From: Sepiola atlantica
Lineage: Eukaryota > Mollusca > Cephalopoda > Sepiida > Sepiolidae
Reading direction: 5' to 3'
NCBI GenBank assembly: GCA_963556195.1
Contig: OY744519.1
Coordinates: 106,649,000 to 106,712,999 of the forward strand
Length of the DNA: 64,000 bases
The notes under the pieces were generated by a model. That model worked only from the letters and a program-made list of their open reading frames with translations. It was not told the DNA's origin and made no database searches. Position 1 is the stretch's first letter, and each line of letters starts with the position of its first letter. The translations under genes were made by a program, and so were the position numbers. Shown here one piece after another: positions 45,381 to 56,814 of this stretch.

Positions 45381-46975
45381 AATCTATCACTATGCCGCAA
45401 AATCGTTTTTAATTCCTACAACATAATTAATAATTCTGACCACCTATACCCCAATGTGTATTCTTTCTTTAAAAAATCAATGACTTATGTCGATTAGTTT
45501 TGTTTTGTTTGTGCTTGTTCAGTATATTGACTGAGTTCCCTCCTTTGAGACAACAGTGTGCATTCACACCCAAAAATGGAGATTATATTCTATTCAAGAA
45601 GAATATAAATTACTAGCTAAACTATCTTTTACGTCGGGTTTACTGTATAGCACGTAATCTCAACTGGAAAACATATTTTACTATGAGTTGTAATACAGGC
45701 AATGCAATTACTCTTTTTAAACTGTAAACAGTATATAAGAAATAAAAGAAATATGAATTAACTAGTGTACACTCTTAGTGAATAGTGACGGAAAAAAACT
45801 TCGCCAGTTTTAGCACATGCTATTTATCTAGATATATTACTAAAATAGTCATATTGAATATTGCGATTACGTCATAAAATATAAATTATGATGATCATTT
45901 CTGATGACCTAAAAACAACCCTAGCGTGAACGTTTTATTATAGAGTGGCAGATTGTCTGAAGAATTGTAAAATGAAAATAGTGAAGAAACAGTTGAATTT
46001 ACATACATAAAGAAAGAAGGTAAAACCTAGTTTTAAATTTCGTCCATGCGTAGAACGAGTTTGCTTAACTTCCGGACATAAGAGTGCATTCCCTAACGTA
46101 GGCCAGAATAAATTAAGGGAGATAACTGATAATTCTACAGCCAGCATTGATATATATTTTTTAAATAAGAGCTATATTTATGAAATATTTATTTGTACAT
46201 GTTGAATATTTGTACTGTTTTTGCTGTTTGTTTTTGTTTAATTTCAAAGTTTCTGTAAAATCTTTTTTCGTTAATTCTTGTGAATATATTTTATTTATTT
46301 AATTGTTTTATTTAAATTTCTTTTGCAAATGAATTGTAATACTGTCTTTTCTGTTTATCTTCACACAAAGCCATTTAAACGATTTCATTTATTGTTATTT
46401 AAATAGTTTATCAATGCTTCTTTCTAGATTAATCACGAAATGATTTTAAACAGAAAAAAATATGTTTTTTGATTTTATTGCGTTTCCCGTTCAAATCTGA
46501 TTTAAATATTCTAAATTGTTTGCCTTCTTTCGAACGATATTTGTTTCAATGTTTCAAACCGATTCCTTCTACACGGTTTTTACTAATTCACTTAGTAGCT
46601 GAACTACCCGGACACGCCGAGTAAACATTTAAAGTTGTATATTCACCACTTCTTCTCTGCATGTGTTCATATATGTGTGTGTTTGTGTTTCGCGGCTTTA
46701 CATGACTTATGACTTATGTTTCTTTACTTTTTTTCATTTTATTATAAGCTTAATTGTATTGATTTTCTGTAGAAGTGTTGAACAATGAATTGTTGTATTA
46801 CACAATACTAATGTCTATAGTAACACTTCTCCTCTGTATGTGTGCGTATTTCTCGGCGTTACTTCATCTCTGTATGTGTATCTGTGTGTTTCTCGGCTTT
46901 ACGTGACTTATACATTATTATTTGTTTCTTTTACTATTAATCGATTATTTACTTAAATAAAAAAATACAATAGCT
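45381..46975. other. No gene recognised; short direct duplication
   Basis: CTTCTCTGCATGTG..CGGCTTTACATGACTTATG (46647-46712) recurs as CTCCTCTGTATGTG..CGGCTTTACGTGACTTATA (46829-46912, with an internal repeat of its own). T-rich otherwise. Confidence 0.5.
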
Positions 46976-46979
46976 TTAA

Positions 46980-47250
46980 ATAAATCGAAATTTTAAGAAT
47001 TAGATTCAATATATCTACATAAGAAACATCGGTTAATAAATATGAGAAATTACCTAAAGACCAAATTTCGATGCACAAAGATTTTATTTTCAAATAAATA
47101 AAAACAATATGATGAATCAAATATTTCGGACTAAATAAGCCCTTTTCAACAATATATTGATAATTTTTTCTTCTTTCTCTTCACTGTCAAGATATAACGA
47201 CGTCCCGCCGTAGACATCCGACTTCTCCCGATGTTATTGGAGTCTGTTTT
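46980..47250 (+). repeat. Single-arm copy of the palindrome family
   Basis: Matches one unit of the palindrome at 50043-51015: CCAAATTTCGATGCACAAAG, TGAATCAAATATTTCGGACT, TTCACTGTCAAGATATAACG, CTTCTCCCGATGTTATTGGAG. A second, weaker stretch of the same start lies at 47320-47410. Confidence 0.65.
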
Positions 47251-47410
47251 AAATTTCCTTATGTTCTAAAGAAATGTTAGCACGTGTGTACAGTTATTAG
47301 ATTCAGTATTTCTAAATTAGAAACATTGGTTAAATTAAAATGTAAAAAATAACGTAGAAACCAAATCCCAGTACAAGTTTTTTTTAAATAAATGTAAATA
47401 TTTTTATAAA

Positions 47411-49255
47411 TCAATCTCGTTACATTACTACTATTCTCTCTCTTTTTTCCCCTTTCTACACATCTTTATCTCTCTCTTTATTTCACCCTGCTCTCTCTAT
47501 TTCTATCTCTCCCTCTTTCATCCAATTTCGTCTTCCGCGGTGAAAAACAACAATTTCTTCATCAGTGCTTTGTCTTTCATAGCATTACGCTTCTACCTTT
47601 ATCATCGCCTGCTTTCATTTTTCTTCGCAGTTTTCAATGTATTCTGAATAGTTCGACTAATTGCAATTCAAAATCAAATTCTACCAGAAAGACCAATCAC
47701 GGTAATCACTATAATCGATACGTGTTCTTTTTTAATATTCTCTTTAAATTCTTTTCAACAGCGCATAATTAGAGCTCGAATTCACCTGCATTTTTCATTC
47801 AAATCACCATTTTTGTATAGTTCTTTTATTTCCCTTAATATCAAAAGCAATCAGTGTTGCGAATTTAGCGGTATTCCCGCTAGATCTGGAGATTTTGTTT
47901 GGAATCTAGCTAGTAAAATGTTGATCGTGTCGCTAGCTTTTGTTTTCGGCAAAATCTGGAGATTTGTTTGCCACGGACATACTCGCTATTTCAGATAACG
48001 TATAGCGAAAGCACGAGACGCTTTCAGGAGTACACCAACACCAACACCAACGATTATCTACTAGTAACACTTCCCAAACACAAGAGGACAAGTTTGAGAC
48101 AGAAAACGCTGCCGACGACTTATAAGAATACCAGGTTTGTTAATTGTCAAGATGAATTTATTAATGTTTGAAGTGTATGATGAGCACAAGTCGCAATTTT
48201 ACCCTCATACTAAGTATGACATACACTCACATCATTGTGCTAACCATTTATAAAGAAAATTAACAGTTGAAAAACTAAATTAATAAATAAAATGAAATAA
48301 ATCGTTTATGGATTACGTTCCTTATTATTTATTTTTTACATTTAAATTAATAAAAATAACATTAAGTGGCAAATAGCAATCTAAATAACAGCAAAATAAC
48401 AAGTACGTATAGAAAATACGGACTATTATATTTGTTAGTAATATTTTTTAAAGGGTACGAAGAGTTAAAAGCTATCAGTTTTCAATAGATTCTTTGTTCT
48501 GATCTAGCGGGTTTTCAAAATCTCAGTTTACAGCACTCAAAACGATGAATTAAATCATTAAATTTCCTTGGAATATGTAATGTAATTCGTATTATCGAGC
48601 TTATAATTTTGTTTTCAGAAACAGTCAGCACTCGATCAAATTTTATGTGTATCGAAAAATGTCTTAAATATGTTTATATAGTGAACTTTGCTTAATGCAA
48701 GTTGTTATATTAGTGGGATCCCTTTACCATGCAAGAAATCTTATCACACTTGCCAGTATTCTATATCTCTATAATGCCACACTTCGTCTATGCATAGATT
48801 ATTATTATCAGATTCTCGCTGGGCTAGTGTACCAGCCACTAATCTCTTCCCTGTAGACACGATTAAAAAATGTCTTGTCTAATAGGTCTCACATTGTCTG
48901 CCAAGATCCAATCTATTTCGAATCACTTCAATTTTGCATCCTTGCGCTTGTTTTATTAGTACTTCGATGATATGTGATCTGATAAACTTGCTGCTCTGGT
49001 GCCCCCTTGACGTAAATACTGTCGACCCTCCGACAATCAGCTAAATACCACACCTTATTATTGAGGTCTTCATATGCCGGAGGGCTTTTTACTGTAATAG
49101 TTTTTTTCGTCGAACTGCTAGCCTTTCGAATTCATTCCCTGCACCCTGTTTTCCTGACTGTACCAACATGCAGAAGTTGAAATATAATGTGAATAAATAT
49201 CTTGCTGTACAATTCTTCACTAAGAGTGGCAATGAGTCTTGATTAAAGGTGAATT
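47411..49255. other. No recognised feature
   Basis: CT-rich stretches (47440-47520), an ACCAACACCAACACCAACG tract (48033-48051) and a 61-codon frame (47813-47998) without a known domain. 48780-49170 is less AT-rich and may be an old retroelement, but I find no motif. Confidence 0.45.
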
Positions 49256-49258
49256 CAA

Positions 49259-49313
<55 letters not shown>

Positions 49314-49330
49314 TATAGATAGATAGATGA
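49259..49330. repeat. (TA)n plus (GATA)n microsatellite
   Basis: TA array to 49310 and a short AGATAGATAGATAGATGA tract. Confidence 0.97.
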
Positions 49331-49424
49331 AAGAATAGTGATAAACATGTACGAATGTCCAGATTTATTTCAAACTTCGATTGTTCAATGCAAGGTATAT
49401 TCGGTAATAAAATTATGTTTATTA

Positions 49425-49478
49425 TTCTTTCCTTAAGCCAAGGCTTTTCAAAGATCAAAATCTTATCATCAGAGGAAT
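49425..49478 (-). repeat. MITE-family fragment, inverted
   Basis: CCTTAAGCCAAGGCTTTTCA, AAGATC and CTTATCATCAGAGG are the reverse complement of the central block of the MITE at 61351-61738. Confidence 0.65.
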
Positions 49479-49809
49479 TACATAGATAAATAAGTTGGCA
49501 GTGGAAAAGCCAAAATTCAACATTTGAAAAAATATTAAGAAATGGAGAGTAAAAAAAAGTTCTTGTAAAAAAGATACGGGGTTTGTCCAGTTGGTAATTG
49601 TCCTTGATAAGGTGTCCAATGAAAGGAGATTTAGATGGATAAGAAAGGTTTTTCGTGAAGGCAGCATGGAAAAGCGTTCAAAAATGAAGTAACTCCAATA
49701 GTGAGATGTTAAGTTTAAATCGTAGGTGGAGCGCACTTAATCGGAGTTAAGATGAGAAATCGGACGATTTTAAAAATACTTCCTGGACCGGAGTTTAATT
49801 GTGTTGTGT

Positions 49810-49813
<4 letters not shown>

Positions 49814-49849
<36 letters not shown>
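49814..49849. repeat. (TA)n microsatellite
   Basis: TA array of about 18 units. Confidence 0.96.
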
Positions 49850-49850
<1 letters not shown>

Positions 49851-49983
49851 CTTCTTCCTGATATAGCAGGATTTCCGAAACAGATGACAACAGAAGCTGA
49901 AGAGAGCCAGATGGCTAAGTTTTTCTGTACTTGCGACCGACCATACGAATGTTGCACAAATTTTTCTGTACCAAAATAAATAA

Positions 49984-49987
<4 letters not shown>

Positions 49988-50044
<57 letters not shown>
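49988..50044. repeat. (TA)n microsatellite, left border of the palindrome
   Basis: TA array of about 28 units directly left of the large inverted repeat. Confidence 0.98.
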
Positions 50045-50048
<4 letters not shown>

Positions 50049-51012
50049 TTAAATCTTCAAGAATATATCGTAAATTGAAACTATCATTTTATTTAAAAAG
50101 CATAATTGATGACAAGATTTATTAGTTTATTATACAATAAATCAAATATTTCGAACAACACAGATCTTTTTTAATGTGAATCAGACATTTTTCAGTTGAT
50201 TCTTTTACTCATTGTCGATTAACGACGGCGAAAGTCGAAGTGGCTCAACCTCTCCCACTGTTATATGTAGACTGTAGTTGTAGTAGAAGAAGTAGTAGTA
50301 GTAGTGGTAGAACAGTCGCATGATAGCGCGTGCAAGTAGTAAATCAAATTTCTACTTCGAGAGACATCGTAAAGTGAAAATATCATTTTTTTAAAGCCAA
50401 ATCGATGCCAAGATTTCTTTTATATACAGTTAATCAGATATTTTGATCAATACAGATCCTTTTCTAATTAAAATCAGACATTGTTCATTTTTTTCTTTTT
50501 CTCATTGTCGATTCACGACAGCGAACGCCGAAATAGCTCGACCTCTCCCGCTGTTATATGGAGACTGTATGCCGTCGTGAATCAACAATGAGGAAAATAT
50601 TAAAAAATGAACAATTTCTTATTTTAATTGAAAAAGATCTGTGTTGATCGAAATATTTGATTTATCGTATAAAAAAAATCTTGACATCAATTTGTTTTTT
50701 TAAATATATTTCCACTTTACTATGTCTTCTGAAGTAGAACTTAGATGTAATATTTGCACGCGCAACAATGCGCCTTTTCTACTACTACTACTAGTACTAC
50801 TACTGCTGATACTACTACTATTACTACGACTACAACTGACATCTTGAAATTAAACAGTCTCTATATAACAGCAAACGAGAACAAACCATGTCGGCTTTCG
50901 CCGTCGTGAATTGACAATAAGGAAAGAAAAATATAACAATGTCTAAATTGTATTGAAAAAATATCTGTGTTGATCGAAATCTTGGCATCGATTTGGCTTT
51001 TGAAAAAAAATG

Positions 51013-51015
<3 letters not shown>
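50043..51015. repeat. ~970-bp palindrome (foldback) of four units
   Basis: Arms about 50060-50519 and 50574-51014, centred near 50546 with a ~54-base loop. Each arm holds two copies of a ~230-base unit, giving forward-forward-reverse-reverse order. Matching landmarks: CTCATTGTCGATTCACGAC (50501-50519) with GTCGTGAATCAACAATGAG (50574-50592); a TAG/TAC trinucleotide tract at 50274-50310 with its complement at 50779-50837; AGCGCGTGCAA (50328) with TTTGCACGCGCAACAATGCGC; and ATTGTCGATTAACGACGGCG (50211-50230) with CGCCGTCGTGAATTGACAA (50900-50918). Arms diverge by point changes and small gaps. No protein coding seen. A single unit of the family lies at 46980-47250. Confidence 0.88.

Positions 51016-51056
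<41 letters not shown>
51015..51056. repeat. (TA)n microsatellite, right border of the palindrome
   Basis: TA array of about 20 units directly right of the inverted repeat. Confidence 0.98.
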
Positions 51057-51059
<3 letters not shown>

Positions 51060-51168
51060 GCAATCCAACAAAAGATATAAGCGTCAACTAATATCTTATA
51101 ATTAGTGAAACATCCGGATAAAAATAAAATTTAATTGACACCTTATTTTATTACTTCATTTTATATTA

Positions 51169-51171
<3 letters not shown>

Positions 51172-51213
<42 letters not shown>
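51172..51213. repeat. (TA)n microsatellite
   Basis: TA array of about 20 units. Confidence 0.97.
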
Positions 51214-51218
<5 letters not shown>

Positions 51219-52300
51219 AGACTTGATTTTCCCCTGTACATTTGGCGAGAGTAAGAAAATAACCACATGCATCATACGCTACTAAACTCATCATTCTATT
51301 TACCTTATTCACTCGAGCGTGTTTCAGGAAATGTATGACTATTTTCAATATCTGACAAAGAATGCTACATTTAGACCGCCATCACAGATTCTCACAAACA
51401 CATACTCCATAGAGATGGTAGCAAAGACTTTTCCCTCTAATCTGCATCTACTCCTACTCTCCCACTTAACGCCGATAAATAAATTACATCGGATAATTTA
51501 TAGAATAATCACCGTAAATATTTCATTTTAGTCTTCTAATAATTTCATTCATAATATACAAAATTACCAAATCAATTAATTACATTTAAAAATTACAGAA
51601 TATCGGATTACATATACTAATTTATTTTCAGTCGTTACTTATAACTATTAAACATACACTTAAACCCATTACATAATTTCCGGTTTACATTAACGACCTG
51701 AATAAATTATTTTGTACATTTATTCAAAATTGTGTCACGTACATATCAATCTTCTCGAGAAAATTCATTTCAGTTGCGAACCTTCGATTATTACACGTAT
51801 GCTCTATTTTCATCATTTATACTTTAATGCCTTAAACACTTCGGTAATTGCATCCATAAAATTTAAAGGCTGAATCTAAAAAAAAACTCACAACGTAAAA
51901 CGAACAGTGTTCCACGGTTAAAACATCCAATTGCTTATAGAAATCTTACGAAGCCCCGCAACAGCTTTTTTCCACGACACTGGCCAGTAATAAAGAACAC
52001 ACAAAAACAGGTAAATAGTTTCAATTTTGACCATCACTACTTATCGAACATTATTCAAAGAATCGCAAAATCTCAGAATATATTAGTATTCTTACTTTTT
52101 TCAGATGATTTTTTTTTCATTTATAATTCTCGAAAAATTCGATACTTTGGGTGATTTTTATTATAAGTAATTTTTTATCTTTTCTACTTTTTTAAAATTT
52201 TAACTTTTACCTATTATAACCATCCGCTCTCTGTATCTCTCTCTCCTTCTTTAGTTATTTATTTACTTATTACAATAAAACATCTCTTCTTATATTGAAA
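51214..52300. other. No recognised feature
   Basis: AT-rich; one 70-codon frame (51319-51531) of no known family. Confidence 0.55.
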
Positions 52301-52640
52301 AAGAAATCCTTCTAGACCGCGGCAATTTTTACTTTTTTCTCCAGTAGATGGATTTTGGACCCACCCCTTAAAAAAACTATCGCTTTTTTAATAATTGTAT
52401 TTACTTACTACAATAAACAAAAAGATTAACTTAAGTTGGTTTATTTTTACTTATTCATTTTAAAGTTTCGAAATATACTTAACTTTACAGTGTAATATCT
52501 TTTACTTACTCTCTTCTCTTCTCGGTCAGTGAAGTACTAAACTAATTCTCTTCTCGCCTCTGATAGTGAAGAAGAAATCCTTCTAGACTGCGGCAATTTT
52601 ATTTTTCCCCAGAAAAAAGAGGTTCAACACATTAAAAACC
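52295..52640 (+). repeat. Direct duplication about 265 bp apart
   Basis: GAAATCCTTCTAGACCGCGGCAATTTT (52303-52329, read in two parts) recurs with one change at 52571-52597, each followed by a T-rich stretch and an ACTATCGC/ACTATTGC-TTTTT block. A tandem partial duplication. Confidence 0.75.
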
Positions 52641-52996
52641 ACTATTGCTTTTTATGGTTGGTAAATTTATTTTAAAACAAAAATGAGCACTCCGGAGTGG
52701 GATAAAAATTGTATCACCCTACAAGGTTTTCTCCTTCACTGAACTTGAAAACATTTACGTATATTTGTATCACATTTACTTGTTTTTGGGGTGGAGTGGG
52801 TGTTTATTTTTACAAATTCCGAGCTAAATACAATTGTAGTAGGTGGGGAGGAAGTCACACGAAACAATTAAAAAAAAGTCTATTTTGTTTGATTCAAAAC
52901 ATTGATAACTCGTATTTTAATCACCTAAATTACTTACAAGGTTATTTTCGATACTCATATCTCTCTCCCGCGCAACGCCGGGACACGGGTCCTGTT
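52641..52996 (+). mobile_element. Helitron-type 3' end
   Basis: CCCGCGCAACGCCGGG (52967-52982) followed by ACACGGGTCCTGTTATA. This matches the ordinary Helitron 3' hairpin with GGGT, though the CTAGT end has become CCTGT. The 5' limit is undefined. The 155-codon frame over this region (52709-53176) runs through the hairpin and is not a credible gene. Confidence 0.55.
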
Positions 52997-53274
52997 ATAT
53001 TATACAATACGTTATTTGCTTCTTTATGGTGCTTATGCAGTTTACGGACCGGGCTTACTTACCTTCACACGAGTGCACAGATAGATAAAAAGTCGGTTTT
53101 TAATGTGCGGAAAAATACATCTCTCCAAATGGGGACACTCCGGATTCGGACTAAAATAAAAATTGCCGTAGTCTAGATAGATTATTCTCAATGGCAAGAT
53201 TGCAACAACTAACCGTGGCAAAAGTGTTATTACTCCACGTATCGCATTAATTGTTTCAGCGTCTGTTTTACATC

Positions 53275-53399
53275 AACATTGTGGGGTCTGCGTTCGTGCT
53301 GGGCAATCATAAGCATAAAATAATTCAATAGTTACAGATATTCAAGGAATTTCTGGAGTTATTCATCTTTCTCGGGCAGCATCAGGACACGGGTTAACT

Positions 53400-53402
<3 letters not shown>
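53275..53402 (+). mobile_element. Helitron-type 3' end, degenerate
   Basis: CATTGTGGGGTCTGCGTTCG, GTTATTCATCTTTCTCGGGC, AGGACACGGGTTAACTTGT. Same order of blocks as 56711-56811; the terminus (CTTGT for CTAGT) lies directly at a (TA)n array. Confidence 0.6.

Positions 53403-53450
<48 letters not shown>
53401..53450. repeat. (TA)n microsatellite
   Basis: TA array beginning at the Helitron-type terminus. Confidence 0.98.
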
Positions 53451-53452
<2 letters not shown>

Positions 53453-53566
53453 GAAGAAGAATGGAAAGGAATTAGAGAAATGAAGAAGAATATATCCTGG
53501 ATATTGAGCTGTATACTCTTCACAATAGGGTTTTACCTTTCCTAAAAGTTCGCTTTTGGTACACCT

Positions 53567-53569
<3 letters not shown>

Positions 53570-53620
<51 letters not shown>
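53570..53620. repeat. (TA)n microsatellite
   Basis: TA array of about 25 units; the 160-codon minus-strand frame through both arrays is an artefact. Confidence 0.98.
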
Positions 53621-53623
<3 letters not shown>

Positions 53624-54665
53624 TGGATGCTTAAGAAGTTGATTCATCTGCGTATGCCTAAGACTTTGGGGAAAACACGTGTGCCTGTGACGTCTCATGA
53701 GAATTTGAAAATATGTACTTTCTATTTTACAAGCCAAACATTGACGAGTAACGAAAAGCAAATAAAACCCTATATCTTCCACGAACATTGATAAACAGTT
53801 TCGGGTATAAAGATAAACAGCCCCGATAAAATAATTTTGGTTCACGCCTCCCGTTCCGGAACCATTTCATCTTCTTTCCATGTCTTGGAAGCATGTTATC
53901 ATATGACAGTTTCCCCCTTTTTTCACGCAGTTGTCTGTATTATTATAATACTCCTGCAAGATTTTTCAAGCTGCATTAGTTCGTATTTTAATATTTTCCA
54001 CTAATCTCTTACAGTACCTCCTAATGTGTGTTTTCAGAAAGTATGCGTACATTTCGTCTCCTTACAAATATTATTACATTTATTCCGATCTAGCTGCTTC
54101 TTCAAAATACGTCTTCCACATACACCGGGGAATTTTCTTATAGCGATACATACTATTTAGGCACTGTAACTATTTCATTTTCATATTTTTAGTATTACCT
54201 ACATACTATATTACATTTCAAATATATATAACAAACACTCCTTCAATTTTAATTTAATTCTATCAGACGTCCTGGCTGTATTCGGGTCATACATGAATAT
54301 AGAATTTAATGTCAAATACACTGACTGTTACACGTAGTATGAATGACCTCCCCCCTACACTATTCATGTCTTCTTGTTACTTTCTACCTGGGCTTTTTCC
54401 TTTACCGATTCTTAATTTGAAGCAAATAATATTCACTATGTATTCGTATTTTCACGTCTGACTATTCCGATTACCTTTATTCACATTCCGGAGTTCCGGA
54501 ATACATTAACGATCACCTAGCATAGCACACCCAGTGAGTACCAATAGCGTCTTAGTCTAACGCCCTTTCTTTCTTTGTCTCTTGTGTAATCGTAAGTAAC
54601 TTTAATTCACTTTCTTCGCTTAGTAAAAGGTTTAACAACTACGTTTTTGTATATTAAGCGTAAGT
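53621..54665. other. No recognised feature
   Basis: A short inverted repeat ATTCCGGAGTTCCGGAAT (54485-54502) and a B-box-like GGTTCACGCCTCC (53839-53851) are present; neither is enough for a call. Confidence 0.5.
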
Positions 54666-54669
54666 GATA

Positions 54670-54935
54670 TGTCAGTGTTAGAGACGGCGTGTGTTCATCA
54701 AATCAAAATAGAAAAGTGATTACTAAGTTTTAACGACTGTTTTTATTTTAGTAATATGCCTCCAGATACACTATTTAAATGTTAAGAACGGCATTTCTTG
54801 ATTAAAACAAAACAGAAAACCAGTTACTAAGTTTAACCTTTTTCTTTTTTTCTACTAATAAGCCTACATATACGGTACTTCCCTGTTATGATAGGCATTT
54901 TCTGGTTAAGACTAAACAGGTGAGTGATACAAATA
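54670..54935. repeat. ~110-bp tandem repeat, two and a half units
   Basis: GTTAGAGACGGC.., GTTAAGAACGGC.. and GTTATGATAGGC.. start successive units; each holds AAAACAGAAAACCAG or AACAGGTGAGTGAT-like and ACTAATAAGCCTAC-like blocks. Diverged. Confidence 0.7.
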
Positions 54936-55685
54936 TTTTAGTTTAATAATTACAATATTTATACAATTATTTGTTCTGCCCTCGATTTAAATATATAAAA
55001 ACAATTTAGTTAGCTAGTATACCTATACAATAATAATTAAAAATAAACAAAAAACTAATATTGGAAGATCGGCAAATACTGAAATCGAGTAAAACAATTA
55101 AGATAAAGTATATCATCAGAACAGGTACTACACTTTAACGTTAATTTAAAACGAGAAAAAAGTTATTGTAAAGTCGGCAACTATTCAGAGTAGACGTAAA
55201 CATAAGCACTGTGTTTTAATATTCAAGATGATTTTATTTAATTTCAAATGGTTGCAATTGGTTGGTTGATTTGAGTCACATGAGACAAATAATTAATTGT
55301 GATTGGTGGTAGGTATAAAATTGCCACTCGAATTTATATTCCATAAGATCAGTGAGCATAAAAAGTTCCACCTGATTTTAACTGCAATATGCTCAGCATG
55401 TCATATCGCTTTTTCAAACAAACTTATCGGTCACTTAATATTCACGTTTGCCATTTTTTTTACTATCACATCCATCATCGTTTAGGAGGGGGTACAATAA
55501 ATTTAATCGCGGAAACTATTTAGTATTTTACCGTACAATAAATAATAATAGTGTAACTATTATGGAGGAGTATTATTTACTTCTCGAATTCATCTTTTTC
55601 TGCTCTAAAATAATTTAAAACATGTGAATAAATACAAATGGAGGTGTGAATTATTTTTCTTTATGTAGTGAAATAACGATTTATA

Positions 55686-55775
55686 TTGGGGGGGGGGGCA
55701 TAGATATATTGTAGGTAGATCGAACATTAATCCCTAAATAAACCTTAACCTAACCCTAAACTAATCCTAAAGGGA
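55686..55775. repeat. G-run and degenerate telomere-like words
   Basis: Eleven G residues (55688-55698), then at 55742-55771 ACCTTAACCTAACCCTAAAC and TAATCCTAAA, a degenerate run of CCCTAA-like hexamers. Possible interstitial telomeric relic; short enough to be chance. Confidence 0.4.
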
Positions 55776-55779
55776 AGTA

Positions 55780-56640
55780 AGCAGAAGAGATGTACCCGAA
55801 AGTGAAGTATTTTCAAAAATCGGATACAATTCAAAAATGTGTTTAAAAATATCTACGAAAGAAAAACTTTAAAAAATAGTTACACGTCTATCTTTACAGC
55901 TAAATTGGCAGGAAGTGGGTGCTTATTTTGCGTTAGAATTCATATGTTTGGTGATTTATTTAATTCCTCTTCTTTTATTTTTTTAAATAAATCAATTAAT
56001 TTCAATCATCCACTACACATGATTCTACCGATTAAAACGTGCGCTACAAATACAATAAGATGAGGTGATTTCTCTCCAGTGAAAGTTACCACCATAGATC
56101 AGTACACAAAAGCGTCGTATGCAAGTCTGTTTCAGCATTTGACTAACACAACTAACTATAAAAACTACAAAACGATTGCACGAGTAAAAATAGCTTTTTT
56201 TGTACATACTTAGGAATCATACCTTTTCATTTCTTTATTATTCTTTCTTTTAAATCATTTTTTTTTTGTTTTCTCATCGGAGATAATCATTCTAATAATG
56301 ACACAAGCTAATTAGTTTTGTGCATAGAAATCATATCTTTGCATTTTTTTTATTATACAAGCTCTCATTTTTGTTTCTTTTCGACGACTTCATATTCTTA
56401 CTAACGATTGTCTGATTCTTTCCAAGGAGAAAATACGCGAGACATGCTTCCGGAACAGAATTAGAGAAGTTGGCTCTCTCGAGAGAAGTCGGCTAGTAAA
56501 AAGTAATGAGCAGTCTCAGGAGAGATCGTTTGGCTGCTTGCTCAGCGAAATTGAATGTCGAGCTTCGGAGTTACATGAACAAGATAGGTATATATAGAGA
56601 CAATGGTTTCGGCTGTTTAAAAACCATAATATTTGTGAAA
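55780..56640. other. No recognised feature
   Basis: AT-rich; frames of 60-74 codons only. Confidence 0.55.
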
Positions 56641-56649
56641 ATACTACTA

Positions 56650-56811
56650 CTAATAATAATATATAACATAGACCCAAAAGTACAAAACATTCTGGAGATG
56701 TTATTTTAACATTGTGGGATTTGTGTTCGCGCCGGATCGTTCAAGTTTGAGCAGCAAATTTTCTGAGTTTATCTACTTTCCTGGGAAACGCCGGGATACG
56801 GGTGAGCTAGT
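56650..56811 (+). mobile_element. Helitron-type 3' end, good terminus
   Basis: CATTGTGGGATTTGTGTTCG (56714) leads to CCTGGGAAACGCCGGG (56780-56795), ATACGGGTGAG and CTAG (56807-56810) followed by T. This is the best-preserved CTAG-T end of this hairpin type here. The 5' end is undefined. Confidence 0.65.
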
Positions 56812-56814
56812 AAT

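Noticed and set aside
49455..49736. 93-codon minus-strand frame as retroelement protein
   Set aside because: Composition is F/L/S-rich and I could not match any RT, integrase or endonuclease motif.
53363..53845. 160-codon minus-strand frame
   Set aside because: Runs through two TA arrays and a Helitron-type terminus; no recognisable protein.
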